Part shown: positions 33,902-42,652 of the stretch, one piece after another
Layout: each line of letters begins with the position of its first letter
Position numbering within the stretch: the first letter of the stretch is position 1
NCBI GenBank assembly: GCA_902622795.1
Contig: CACNRD010000001.1
Location: 1-64,000 of the forward strand
Length of the DNA stretch: 64,000 bases
Direction: 5' to 3'
From: an uncultured Pelagibacteraceae bacterium
Lineage (GTDB): Bacteria > Pseudomonadota > Alphaproteobacteria > Pelagibacterales > Pelagibacteraceae
Made by a program: the position numbers and the translations under genes
The notes under the pieces: generated by a model
What the model was told of the DNA's origin: nothing
Seen by the model: the letters and a program-made list of their open reading frames with translations, nothing else
Database searches by the model: none

Positions 33902-34315
33902 ATGCCTAAAAATTTTAATCATAAGATTAAAGTTTATTATGAAGATACTGATGCTGGTGGTGTGGTATATTATGCAAATTACCTTAAATATCTTGAAAGA
34001 GCTAGAACCGAGGCCTTAATCAAAATTGATCTAAGCAATCTTAAGATTAAAGACAATTTTAAAGCCTTAATAATAGTCAAATCATGTAACATTGATTATA
34101 AAAAATCAGCTTATTTGGAAGACGAGCTAAATATAAAATCATATATACTTTCTCTCAGAAAGACATCATTTGTTATGAACCAAACTATTATTAAAAATAA
34201 GATAGTAATAGTTGAGGCCAAAATACATCTAGTTTTTGTAAATGAAAAAGCTAAACCTATAAAAATTCCAAAATTGGTTGTAGACAAATTTAAACCTTAT
34301 ACTTCTAACTTTTGA
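33902..34315 (+). CDS. ybgC: Acyl-CoA thioesterase YbgC (hot-dog fold)
   Basis: Tol-Pal-associated thioesterase of 137 aa. The catalytic Asp lies in VYYEDTDAGGVVYYANYLKY, the YbgC/4-hydroxybenzoyl-CoA thioesterase signature. The tol-pal genes are not next to it here. The 3' end overlaps the convergent uracil-DNA glycosylase gene by 11 bases. Confidence 0.9.
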   Translation: MPKNFNHKIKVYYEDTDAGGVVYYANYLKYLERARTEALIKIDLSNLKIKDNFKALIIVKSCNIDYKKSAYLEDELNIKSYILSLRKTSFVMNQTIIKNKIVIVEAKIHLVFVNEKAKPIKIPKLVVDKFKPYTSNF

Positions 34316-34991
34316 TAGCAGACATTTTTTTTGCTTTTTTAAATAGCCTAATCATCATTTTTTCTGAAATTACTTTAGTGTTTACATTCCTTGGACTTGG
34401 ATGATAACAAGAAATTAAATTTATATTATTTGGTAATTTATAGGTTTTACCGTGAACAAATTTTAATTTTTTTGAAAAGTTATAATTTTTTTTATAAAAT
34501 TTCACACAATTATCAAAAGCTACTTTACCAAGTGCTACTATTGTTTTTAAACTTATTAAATTTGATAGCTCAGAGCTAAAGTATTTTGAACAATTATTTA
34601 ATTCTTCTTTATTTGGTTTGTCTCCAGGTGGAACACACTTTAGAATATTAGTGATATAGGTAGATTTTAATTCAAGACCATCTTTTAAATTTATAGAATA
34701 TGGATGATTAGATATTTTTGCTTTATGCAAACATCTGAATAAAAAATCGCTGGATTTATCACCCGTAAAAGGTCTGCCTGTTCTTGTTCCTCCATGAGCT
34801 GCAGGCGCTAATCCCAAAATAAGAAGTTTTGAACTTGACTGGCCGAACCCTACAACAGGTTTACCCCAATAGGTCTCATTAATATTTTGTTTCCTTTTTT
34901 CAGTAGAAATTTTTTTACTAAAATCGATTAATCTTGGACATTCATGACAATTTATAATTGTCTTATTTAATTTTTTAAATTTAATATTCAT
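34305..34991 (-). CDS. Uracil-DNA glycosylase, family 5 (UdgB-like, Fe-S)
   Basis: DNA repair enzyme of 228 aa that removes uracil from DNA. The motif LGLAPAAHGGTRTGRPFTGD is the family 5 type, and motif B is SCYHPSPRN. Four cysteines (NCHECPRL, then KCVPPGDKP and NNCSKYF, 14 residues apart) would hold a [4Fe-4S] cluster. The start codon lies only 2 bp from the divergent phosphatase ATG. Confidence 0.9.
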   Translation of the reverse strand: MNIKFKKLNKTIINCHECPRLIDFSKKISTEKRKQNINETYWGKPVVGFGQSSSKLLILGLAPAAHGGTRTGRPFTGDKSSDFLFRCLHKAKISNHPYSINLKDGLELKSTYITNILKCVPPGDKPNKEELNNCSKYFSSELSNLISLKTIVALGKVAFDNCVKFYKKNYNFSKKLKFVHGKTYKLPNNINLISCYHPSPRNVNTKVISEKMMIRLFKKAKKMSAIKS

Positions 34992-34993
34992 TA

Positions 34994-35551
34994 ATGAAAT
35001 TTTTAAAAATTATTTTAGTATTATTTATATCTTTAAATAACTCTGTTAAAGCAGATTCAAAAAAAAATATAATTGAAAATTTAAAAGAGGGTGGAAAATT
35101 AATCTTTATAAGGCATGCTTATGCTCCTGGTGGGGGAGATCCTGAAAATTTTAATGTTTATGATTGCTCAACTCAAAGAAATCTCAGCGAAAGCGGTAGA
35201 ATACAGTCGAGAAAAATTGGTAATTTTTTTACAGAATATAATATTAAAATTGAAAATGTGTATTCTAGTGAATGGTGTAGGTGTAAAGAAACTGCTTCTT
35301 TAGCTTTTGAAAATTTTAAAACAAAAAGTTTTTTAAATTCTTTTTTTAGTTCAAAATTTGCACAAAATAAAAATTCACAAATGAGAGATTTCCAAAAATT
35401 TTTATTAGATTGGGACGAAAAAACTAATTTAATTTTTGTAACTCATTATGTTGTAATTTCTGAAATATTAGATTACCCCTCTTCCTCAGGAGAAATAGTA
35501 ATTTCAAATAAAAATTTTAAAATCATTGATACTTTAGAAATAGAGTATTAA
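34994..35551 (+). CDS. Histidine phosphatase (phosphoglycerate mutase-like) exported protein
   Basis: A 185-aa protein with a signal peptide (MKFLKIILVLFISLNNSVKA). The catalytic RH motif is LIFIRHAYAPGGGDP (RHG with Ala for Gly), the second conserved segment is VYSSEWCRCKETASLAF, and the C-terminal His lies in IFVTHYVV. Likely a periplasmic phosphatase with unknown substrate. Confidence 0.8.
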   Translation: MKFLKIILVLFISLNNSVKADSKKNIIENLKEGGKLIFIRHAYAPGGGDPENFNVYDCSTQRNLSESGRIQSRKIGNFFTEYNIKIENVYSSEWCRCKETASLAFENFKTKSFLNSFFSSKFAQNKNSQMRDFQKFLLDWDEKTNLIFVTHYVVISEILDYPSSSGEIVISNKNFKIIDTLEIEY

Positions 35552-35560
35552 ATTAAATTT

Positions 35561-35698
35561 ATGTCCTCTAAAAGAGCAATGCGACAAGCACAAAAGCAAG
35601 CCTTTGCTAAACATCGGTCTAATATCACTAATAGTAGATTTAACTTAAAGAAAAAAAATATAATAAATAAAAAAAATAAAGAGAAATTGAAAGATTAA
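35561..35698 (+). CDS. 45-aa basic protein (not in ORF track)
   Basis: The frame encodes MSSKRAMRQAQKQAFAKHRS and a Lys/Asn-rich tail (NLKKKNIINKKNKEKLKD). It is hydrophilic with no membrane helix. It lies 9 bp after the phosphatase gene and shares TTAA with the next gene's stop. It could be a small nucleic-acid-binding protein. Family not recognised; the tail is low-complexity, so confidence is limited. Confidence 0.5.
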   Translation: MSSKRAMRQAQKQAFAKHRSNITNSRFNLKKKNIINKKNKEKLKD

Positions 35699-36126
35699 CT
35701 TTGTTGACCAAATTTTTCAATTTTTTTACAAGTTGATATTTTTGAAATACCCTCAATATCATTTAAAACTGACTTCATAAATATTTCTGGTTTTTCTTTG
35801 TAAAATAATATTTGAGTATAGAACTGAGGATAGCCATGCTTTAGGGTAAAAATTTTACCATTTTCTTCGTAAATATTTCTAACATAAGTGTTTGATTTTT
35901 TAACACTAAGGTCAGTTATTCTATATTTCTGATAAGTTTTTTCATTGTAAACATAATTTCTAGTCATAAGTAATTCATTAAGATTTAAGATATATTCATT
36001 TTTTAAAAATACATCTTCTTTATGATCACACTTACTTAATATAATTATTTCTGAATAACACTTAGTGAAACTAAACATTAAAGTAGAAATTACTAAAAAA
36101 AATATTCTTAAATTACTTTTTTTCAT
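35695..36126 (-). CDS. Exported unknown protein
   Basis: A 143-aa protein from the ATG at 36126 (MKKSNLRIFFLVISTLMFSF), which gives a good signal peptide; the track start (TTG) lies four codons earlier. The mature part starts near SEIIILSKCDHKEDV and contains two widely spaced Cys (SKCDHKE, STCKKIEK) that may form a disulfide in the periplasm. No family recognised. It overlaps the 57-aa membrane ORF by 14 bases. Confidence 0.65.
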   Translation of the reverse strand: MKKSNLRIFFLVISTLMFSFTKCYSEIIILSKCDHKEDVFLKNEYILNLNELLMTRNYVYNEKTYQKYRITDLSVKKSNTYVRNIYEENGKIFTLKHGYPQFYTQILFYKEKPEIFMKSVLNDIEGISKISTCKKIEKFGQQS

Positions 36127-36286
36127 TTTTATCAGCAAAAAATAATGCGATTAAAAATATGATTGTCCATATAAAAACACCAATAGTTTTAATGAATGAT
36201 GTCTCTGCAGCCCAGATCTCAAGAAAAAGAGCACCAATTATTATCCCTATAGCATAAATAATACTAATTAATTTAACTTTACTCAT
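36113..36286 (-). CDS. 57-aa two-helix membrane protein (not in ORF track)
   Basis: MSKVKLISIIYAIGIIIGAL then FLEIWAAETSFIKTIGVFIW: two hydrophobic helices around a short acidic turn and a charged end (ADKNEKK). It lies 8 bp after the DUF1289 gene in the same direction, so it forms DUF1289-57aa-exported protein as one operon. Function unknown. The codon pattern and operon position support a real gene. Confidence 0.62.
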   Translation of the reverse strand: MSKVKLISIIYAIGIIIGALFLEIWAAETSFIKTIGVFIWTIIFLIALFFADKNEKK

Positions 36287-36294
36287 ATAGATCT

Positions 36295-36546
36295 TTATTC
36301 TTTAATTTGATTTTTTTTAAATAAAGACATCCCATTATTTATCTTATATTTATAAGACTCATTGAAGCTCTCAAGTTGCCACCCAGATAATCTTTTTTTT
36401 ACCACTTCAAGATTGTTTTTCTTCCAATCATCAGAAGTATCTTCTTTTTTCCATGTTTTCTTTTCTTCATTGCTTCTTCCACATCCATAACAATACCCTG
36501 TTGAAGGGTCTGTTTTACAAATACTTATGCAAGGTGAAATGATCAT
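36295..36546 (-). CDS. DUF1289 Cys-rich protein
   Basis: An 83-aa protein. The metal-binding-like motif SPCISICKTDPSTGYCYGCG has four spaced cysteines, followed by RSNEEKKTWKKE and LEVVKKRLSGW, matching DUF1289. Such proteins are thought to bind iron or zinc; the role is unestablished. It is the first gene of its minus-strand operon and divergent from tRNA-Leu. Confidence 0.85.
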   Translation of the reverse strand: MIISPCISICKTDPSTGYCYGCGRSNEEKKTWKKEDTSDDWKKNNLEVVKKRLSGWQLESFNESYKYKINNGMSLFKKNQIKE

Positions 36547-36595
36547 TATTTAAAAGTAATATAAAATTAATAAGATAAATAGATAATTTTTTAGG

Positions 36596-36632
36596 ATTTG
36601 TCATTGGACAAATAGTTTCAATAATATATAAA
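36596..36632 (+). promoter_or_regulatory. tRNA-Leu/tig promoter with overlapping inverted repeat
   Basis: TTGGAC (36604-36609) and TATAAA (36627-36632) are 17 bp apart, giving a start about 7 bases before tRNA-Leu. ATTTGTC-ATTG-GACAAAT is a perfect 7-bp inverted repeat (36596-36613) overlying the -35. The promoter call is good; the operator idea is inference. Confidence 0.55.
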
Positions 36633-36646
36633 ACCTCGTAATTTGT

Positions 36647-36731
36647 GGGGCGATGGCGGAATTGGTAGACGCGTTGGTCTTAGGAACCAATATGGCAACA
36701 TGTGAAGGTTCGAGTCCTTTTCGCCCTACCA
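36647..36731 (+). tRNA. tRNA-Leu(UAG)
   Basis: 85-base cloverleaf with GGGGCGA and TCGCCCT acceptor strands (one G-U), an AATTGGTAGACGC D-arm, loop CTTAGGA with anticodon TAG, a long class II variable arm and GGTTCGAGTCC T-arm. CCA is encoded. It lies 10 bp before tig. Confidence 0.97.
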
Positions 36732-36741
36732 TTAAAATATT

Positions 36742-38172
36742 ATGAAAGTTACAATAGAAAATAAAAAAGGTTTAAACAAAGATCTTAAAATTTTAATCGA
36801 TAAAGAGACTATGAACTCTTACATGGACGAAAAATATGAAGAGATTAAAGGTACTGTAAATCTGAAAGGTTTTCGACCAGGAAAAGTCCCAAAAGAAGTT
36901 TTAAAAAGACAATTTGGTAAAGCTGTATTTGGGGAAGTTTTAGATAAAGTTTTGAAAGATACTTCAACAAAAGCTTTGGAGGAAAATAAAATAAAACCAG
37001 CCGGTCAACCTAAATTGGATTTAAAAACTTATGGTGAGGATAAGGAGCTAGAATATGTATTATCAGTTACGGAATTACCTAAAGTTGATATTAAATCATT
37101 AGATAATATAAAATTTGATCAATATACAGTTAAGATTGATGATAGTGAAACTGACAAAAGAATTAAAGAAATAGCAAAAAACCAACCAAATTTTAAAGAT
37201 ACCAAACCTGGAACAAAAGCTAAAGAGGGAGATATGGTGGCTTTAGATTACAAAGCAACAGTAGACGGTAAAGAATTTAAAGGGAATGAAGGAAAAAATA
37301 CTCAATTAACTTTAGGAAAAGACTTATTTCTAAAAGGATTTGATAACCAGTTAATTGGAGTAAAGAAAGATGATGAAAAAATAGTTGAAGCTATATTACC
37401 TGAAAATTTTCCTGAAAAAGAATTAGTAAACAAAAAGGCTAAATTTAATTGTAAAATTTTAAATGTAAAACAACCAGAGGAAGTTAAAATTGATGACAAT
37501 TTTGCAAAAAATTTAGGTGCTAAAGATTTAAAAGATCTTAAAAGTTTAATTTCAAGACAAATAAATGACGAATACAAAAACTCACTCGATCAATTATCAA
37601 AGAGTCAGATTTTAAAAGAAATTGAAAAGATAAAAATTGAAGAAGTTCCTGAAAATCTGATCCAGGAAGAAGTTAAAATTCTCTCACAAGGAATGCCAGA
37701 AGAAGAGGTGAAAAAAAATAAAGAAACTTTTGAGGAAAAAGCTAAGACTCGAATTAAAACTGGATTGATCTTAAATGAATTTGGAGAAAAAAATCAAATA
37801 AAAGTAAGTGAAGTTGAAATTCAGAATGAAGTTCAAAAACAACTTAGAATGATGCCAGGACAAGAAAAAATGGTAATGGATTTTTATCAAAAAAATCCAT
37901 CTGCTGTTGCTAGCTTAAGAGGAACAGTATATGAAGAAAAAATTTTAAATTTAATTAAAGAAAAAGGTAAAGCAAATAAAAAGGAAATATCAAAATCTGA
38001 AGCTGAAAAAATTTTAAAAAAAGCACATGAGCAGAATCATGATCACGATCATAAAAAAAAAGAAAATAAGAAACAATCTGAGGTAAAAACTGCTAAAGAA
38101 AAAAAACCTTCAACAAAAACAGTAAAATCAAAGTCAGTTGCTAAAAAAATAAAAAAAGTTAGCAAAAAGTAA
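36742..38172 (+). CDS. tig: Trigger factor, ribosome-bound chaperone
   Basis: Nascent-chain chaperone with PPIase activity. The N-terminal ribosome-binding signature is [19 protein letters not shown] (residues 35-52). An FKBP-like domain follows ([17 protein letters not shown]), then the helical C-domain. At 476 aa it is about 40 residues longer than E. coli trigger factor owing to a Lys-rich tail with the His/Asp run [15 protein letters not shown]. It leads the tig-clpP-clpX-lon group. Confidence 0.96.
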   Translation: MKVTIENKKGLNKDLKILIDKETMNSYMDEKYEEIKGTVNLKGFRPGKVPKEVLKRQFGKAVFGEVLDKVLKDTSTKALEENKIKPAGQPKLDLKTYGEDKELEYVLSVTELPKVDIKSLDNIKFDQYTVKIDDSETDKRIKEIAKNQPNFKDTKPGTKAKEGDMVALDYKATVDGKEFKGNEGKNTQLTLGKDLFLKGFDNQLIGVKKDDEKIVEAILPENFPEKELVNKKAKFNCKILNVKQPEEVKIDDNFAKNLGAKDLKDLKSLISRQINDEYKNSLDQLSKSQILKEIEKIKIEEVPENLIQEEVKILSQGMPEEEVKKNKETFEEKAKTRIKTGLILNEFGEKNQIKVSEVEIQNEVQKQLRMMPGQEKMVMDFYQKNPSAVASLRGTVYEEKILNLIKEKGKANKKEISKSEAEKILKKAHEQNHDHDHKKKENKKQSEVKTAKEKKPSTKTVKSKSVAKKIKKVSKK

Positions 38173-38204
38173 TCTCAAGTTGTATAAGTGAGTTCGAATC
38201 AATT

Positions 38205-38816
38205 ATGACAACAAAATTATCTGAATATATGAGTAACCTGGTTCCAATGGTGGTTGAACAATCTAGTAAGGGTGAGAGAGCATATGATATTTATTCAAGA
38301 CTGTTAAAAGAGAGAATAATTTTTTTAACAGGTCAAATTAATGATAATGTAGCCTCACTAGTTACAGCTCAATTATTATTTTTAGAAGCAGAAGATCCTA
38401 AAAAAGAAATTTATTTATATGTTAATAGTCCTGGTGGTCTTGTAACAGCTGGTCTTGGAATTTACGACACAATGCAATATGTAAAACCTGATATTTCAAC
38501 CCTTTGTATAGGACAAGCTGCATCGATGGGATCATTTTTATTAGCAGCTGGAACTAAAGGAAAAAGATTTTCATTACCAAATTCTAGAATAATGGTTCAC
38601 CAGCCTTCAGCTGGATTTCAAGGTCAAGCTACTGATATTGAGATACATGCAAATGAAGTTTTATCATTAAAAAAAAGATTAAATGAAATTTACTCTAAGC
38701 ATACAGGCAAGAGTGTTGAAGAAGTGAAATCTGCTCTTGAAAGAGATAATTTCATGACAGCAGACGTAGCAAAGTCATTTGGTCTTATTGACGAAGTTGT
38801 AGAAAAGAGATTTTAA
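38205..38816 (+). CDS. clpP: ATP-dependent Clp protease proteolytic subunit ClpP
   Basis: Serine protease forming the Clp barrel, 203 aa. The catalytic Ser lies in [15 protein letters not shown] and the His in [14 protein letters not shown]. The hydrophobic and oligomerisation regions ([17 protein letters not shown]) are intact. It is in order with tig and clpX, so it partners ClpX in regulated proteolysis. Confidence 0.98.
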   Translation: MTTKLSEYMSNLVPMVVEQSSKGERAYDIYSRLLKERIIFLTGQINDNVASLVTAQLLFLEAEDPKKEIYLYVNSPGGLVTAGLGIYDTMQYVKPDISTLCIGQAASMGSFLLAAGTKGKRFSLPNSRIMVHQPSAGFQGQATDIEIHANEVLSLKKRLNEIYSKHTGKSVEEVKSALERDNFMTADVAKSFGLIDEVVEKRF

Positions 38817-38864
38817 TACACATAATATTGAATTAAATTAATCCAAACTTGATTATTAGGAGGC

Positions 38865-38900
38865 ATTTATAATAAAGTATTTGAATTGATTCGTTTATAA
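38865..38900 (+). CDS. Possible 11-codon leader ORF before clpX (ATT start, speculative)
   Basis: A perfect Shine-Dalgarno AGGAGG (38858-38863) is followed by the frame ATT TAT AAT AAA ... TTA TAA, 11 codons ending 4 bases before the clpX ATG. There is no ATG, so it would need the rare ATT start. The strong SD otherwise has no partner. Treat as a hypothesis. Confidence 0.2.
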   Translation: MYNKVFELIRL

Positions 38901-38904
38901 AATT

Positions 38905-40173
38905 ATGACAACAAATAATAAAAATATTCTTTACTGTTCTTTTTGTGGAAAGAGTCAGCACGAAGTAAGAAAATTAATTGCTGGACCAACTGTTTTCATT
39001 TGTGATGAGTGTGTTGAGTTATGTATGGATATTATTAAAGAAGAGAGCAAAGATACTTTTGTTAAACATCAAGATGGTCTTCCTTCACCTAAAGAAATTT
39101 GTAATGTATTGGATGATTATGTAATTGGACAAGCTCACGCTAAAAAAGTTTTATCTGTAGCAGTTCACAATCATTATAAAAGATTAAATTATGAGAACAA
39201 GACAAGTAAAAATGTTGAGCTTTCTAAATCAAACATACTTTTAGTAGGTCCTACAGGTTGTGGTAAAACTTTATTAGCACAAACTCTTGCTAGAATTTTA
39301 GACGTACCATTTACTATGGCAGATGCAACTACATTAACCGAGGCTGGATATGTTGGTGAAGATGTTGAAAATATTATTTTAAAATTATTACAAGCTTCTG
39401 ATTATAATGTAGAAAAAGCTCAAAGAGGAATAGTTTACATTGATGAAGTTGACAAAATAAGTAGAAAATCTGAAAATCCTTCAATCACAAGAGATGTTTC
39501 AGGTGAAGGTGTACAACAAGCTTTACTGAAAATTATGGAAGGTACGGTTGCCAGTGTGCCCCCACAAGGTGGAAGAAAGCATCCACAACAAGAATTCCTA
39601 CAAGTTGATACAACAAATATATTATTTATTTGTGGTGGAGCATTTGCTGGATTAGATAAAATAATTTCTCAAAGAGATAAAGGAACATCGATAGGATTTG
39701 GAGCTGATGTAAAAAATACTCAAGATAAGAAAACTGGTGAGTGGATGAAAGGACTTGAGCCAGAGGATTTATTAAAATTTGGATTAATTCCAGAATTTAT
39801 AGGTAGATTACCAATGATTGCTACTCTTGAGGATCTTGATGAAAAATCATTAATAAAAATATTACAAGAGCCAAAAAATTCTTTAACTAAACAATATCAA
39901 GAATTATTTAAACTAGATGGTGCAAAATTAACATTTAAAGAAAATGCTTTAAAAGAGATAGCACAAAAAGCTATTAAGAAAAAAACAGGTGCGAGAGGAT
40001 TAAGATCGATCTTGGAAAATATTTTGTTAAAAACTATGTATGACTTACCAAGCCGAGAAGATATTGATGAAGTTATTGTTGATGCAAGTGCAGCAAAAGG
40101 TCAATCGCAACCTATTTTGGTTCATTCAAAAGGTGACAATAATTCTAAGTCAAATAAGACTACAGCGGCTTAA
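38905..40173 (+). CDS. clpX: ATP-dependent Clp protease ATP-binding subunit ClpX
   Basis: AAA+ unfoldase, 422 aa. The N-terminal zinc finger is [11 protein letters not shown] ... CDECVELC. Walker A is [15 protein letters not shown] and Walker B lies in [11 protein letters not shown]. Pore-loop and sensor regions ([21 protein letters not shown]) are intact. The upstream region carries an orphan AGGAGG. Confidence 0.98.
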   Translation: MTTNNKNILYCSFCGKSQHEVRKLIAGPTVFICDECVELCMDIIKEESKDTFVKHQDGLPSPKEICNVLDDYVIGQAHAKKVLSVAVHNHYKRLNYENKTSKNVELSKSNILLVGPTGCGKTLLAQTLARILDVPFTMADATTLTEAGYVGEDVENIILKLLQASDYNVEKAQRGIVYIDEVDKISRKSENPSITRDVSGEGVQQALLKIMEGTVASVPPQGGRKHPQQEFLQVDTTNILFICGGAFAGLDKIISQRDKGTSIGFGADVKNTQDKKTGEWMKGLEPEDLLKFGLIPEFIGRLPMIATLEDLDEKSLIKILQEPKNSLTKQYQELFKLDGAKLTFKENALKEIAQKAIKKKTGARGLRSILENILLKTMYDLPSREDIDEVIVDASAAKGQSQPILVHSKGDNNSKSNKTTAA

Positions 40174-40233
40174 TATCCTTAATAACTAGCAAAAACCTAT
40201 TGCAAAATAAAATATAATATCCATATTAAGATT

Positions 40234-42612
40234 ATGGATGTTAAAATCTCACTGCCGTTACTTCCGTTAAGAGATATCGTAGTCTTTCCAAGCATGGTTA
40301 TTCCATTGTTTGTAGGAAGAGATAAATCTATTTCTGCATTAAATGAAGTAATGAAGAAAGAAAAAAAAATCATACTAGTCACTCAAAAAAATTCTGAAAT
40401 CGACGACCCAAACAAAACTGATGTTTTTATGTATGGATGTGAAGGAAATATTTTACAATTATTAAAATTACCAGATGGTACTGTTAAGGTCTTAGTAGAA
40501 GGAATTAAAAGAGTTAAAATTTTAGATTTTAGAGATAATGAAAAATTTATTACTTGTGACTATACTTACTTTAACGATGTTCTCACTAAGGATGAAGACT
40601 TGTTTCCATTAGCAGCAACCGCTTTAAGAAGACTAGAAAAGCTAACATCTATTAATAAAAAAATTTCTAACGAAACAATAAATACAATTAAACAACTAAA
40701 AGACCCATCTCAAATTGCAGACAATATAGCATCACATATAGCAGCTTCTATTTCTGAAAAACAACAAATTTTTGAAACCAATGATGTTAAAAAAAGATTG
40801 AACGCCATAATTAAAATTATGGAAAATGAAACAAGCATAATTGGTGTTGAGAAACGAATTAGAGGAAGAGTTAAAACTCAAATGGAAAAAACTCAACGTG
40901 AGTATTATTTAAATGAACAACTTAAAGCAATTCAAAAAGAACTTGGTGAAATTGAAGAAGGGAAAGATGAAACTACAAGCATAAACAAAGCAATCACTAA
41001 AGCTAAAATGCCAAAAGATATAGAAAAAAAATGTTTTCAGGAGTTAAAAAAATTAAAAAATATGAGCCCTATGTCAGCCGAGGCTACTGTAGTAAGAAAT
41101 TATTTAGATTGGATGACAGAACTTCCATGGCATAAAAAAAGTGAAGTTGATATTGATTTAGCGAAGGCACAAAATACTTTAGACAAGGACCACTTTGGAT
41201 TAGAAAAAATCAAAGAAAGAATAGTAGAGTTTCTTGCAGTTCAAAAAAGAATGGAAAAGATTAAAGGTCCAATTTTATGCTTAGTTGGACCACCTGGTGT
41301 AGGTAAAACTTCACTAGGAAAGTCAATTGCTAAAGCTACAAATAGAGAGTTTGTAAGAATGTCGGTTGGAGGTATGAGAGATGAGGCTGAAATCAGAGGC
41401 CATAGAAGAACTTACATTGGCTCACTTCCTGGTAAAATCATCCAGATGATGAAAAAAGCTGGTACCAAAAATCCTTTAATTTTGTTAGATGAGATAGATA
41501 AAATAGGAAATGATTATAGAGGAGATCCTTCTTCTGCTCTTTTAGAGGCTTTAGATCCAGAACAAAACACAACTTTTAATGACCACTACTTAGAAGTAGA
41601 TTACGATCTGTCAGATGTAATGTTTGTAACAACTGCAAATACACTAAATATACTACCACCTTTATTAGATAGAATGGAAGTCATCAGACTTGCTGGTTAT
41701 ACAGAGGATGAAAAAATAAATATTGCTAATAAGTATTTGTTACCTAAACAAATTAAAGACAACGGTGTAAAAGAGAAAGAAATGAACTTAAGTGACGACA
41801 TCATTAAAGAAGTTATAAGAGGCTACACTAAAGAGTCTGGAGTAAGAAATTTAGAACGAGAGATTTCAAAAATAGCGCGAAAAGTAGTTAAGAAAATTGT
41901 TGCTGGTGAAGAAAAAGAAGTCAATGTAAATAACAAAAATTTATCTGATTTTCTTGGAGTTGCTAAATTTAATTTTGGCGAATTAGAGTCCGATAATAAA
42001 GTTGGTATTGTTGTTGGACTTGCCTGGACAGAGTATGGAGGGGAGATTCTTAAAATTGAAACAGTCACTATGCCTGGTAAAGGTAGAATGCAAATTACAG
42101 GGAAGCTTGGCGATGTAATGCAGGAGTCAGTGAAAGCTGCAAAATCTTTTGTAAGATCTAAATGTTTAGAATACGGTATTATTCCGCCTTTATTTGAAAA
42201 GAAAGATTTTCATATCCACGTTCCTGAAGGTGCCACACCTAAAGATGGCCCTTCGGCTGGAGTTGGAATGGTAACATCTATTGTATCTTCAATTACGAAC
42301 ATCCCCGTCAGAAAAGACTTGGCAATGACAGGAGAAGTTACTTTGACAGGACAGGTGCTACAAATTGGTGGTCTAAAGGAAAAATTATTAGCAGCTCACA
42401 GAGCTGGAATTAAAGAAGTTTTAATACCAAAAGAAAATGAAAAAGACCTTGTGGATATGCCAAAAAAAATATTAGATGATATTAAAATTACCCCTGTGGA
42501 ACATGCTGATCAGGTCATCAAGATAGCTTTAACAAAAGAATTAAAACGTGCTGAATGGGTTGAAGTTGATATATCTAAGAAAGAGGATAAAACTCAAGCA
42601 AGTATTCAATAA
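40234..42612 (+). CDS. lon: ATP-dependent protease Lon
   Basis: Serine AAA+ protease, 792 aa. An N-terminal substrate-binding domain (LPLLPLRDIVVFPSMVIPLF) is followed by Walker A (CLVGPPGVGKTSLG), Walker B (ILLDEIDKIG), and the catalytic Ser-Lys dyad in ATPKDGPSAGVGM and QIGGLKEKLLAAHRAG. Completes the protease cluster. A TATAAT at 40213-40218 may be its own -10. Confidence 0.98.
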   Translation: MDVKISLPLLPLRDIVVFPSMVIPLFVGRDKSISALNEVMKKEKKIILVTQKNSEIDDPNKTDVFMYGCEGNILQLLKLPDGTVKVLVEGIKRVKILDFRDNEKFITCDYTYFNDVLTKDEDLFPLAATALRRLEKLTSINKKISNETINTIKQLKDPSQIADNIASHIAASISEKQQIFETNDVKKRLNAIIKIMENETSIIGVEKRIRGRVKTQMEKTQREYYLNEQLKAIQKELGEIEEGKDETTSINKAITKAKMPKDIEKKCFQELKKLKNMSPMSAEATVVRNYLDWMTELPWHKKSEVDIDLAKAQNTLDKDHFGLEKIKERIVEFLAVQKRMEKIKGPILCLVGPPGVGKTSLGKSIAKATNREFVRMSVGGMRDEAEIRGHRRTYIGSLPGKIIQMMKKAGTKNPLILLDEIDKIGNDYRGDPSSALLEALDPEQNTTFNDHYLEVDYDLSDVMFVTTANTLNILPPLLDRMEVIRLAGYTEDEKINIANKYLLPKQIKDNGVKEKEMNLSDDIIKEVIRGYTKESGVRNLEREISKIARKVVKKIVAGEEKEVNVNNKNLSDFLGVAKFNFGELESDNKVGIVVGLAWTEYGGEILKIETVTMPGKGRMQITGKLGDVMQESVKAAKSFVRSKCLEYGIIPPLFEKKDFHIHVPEGATPKDGPSAGVGMVTSIVSSITNIPVRKDLAMTGEVTLTGQVLQIGGLKEKLLAAHRAGIKEVLIPKENEKDLVDMPKKILDDIKITPVEHADQVIKIALTKELKRAEWVEVDISKKEDKTQASIQ

Positions 42613-42652
42613 TTTTATTTATATATTTTTTTAAAATATCAATATAATTTAT

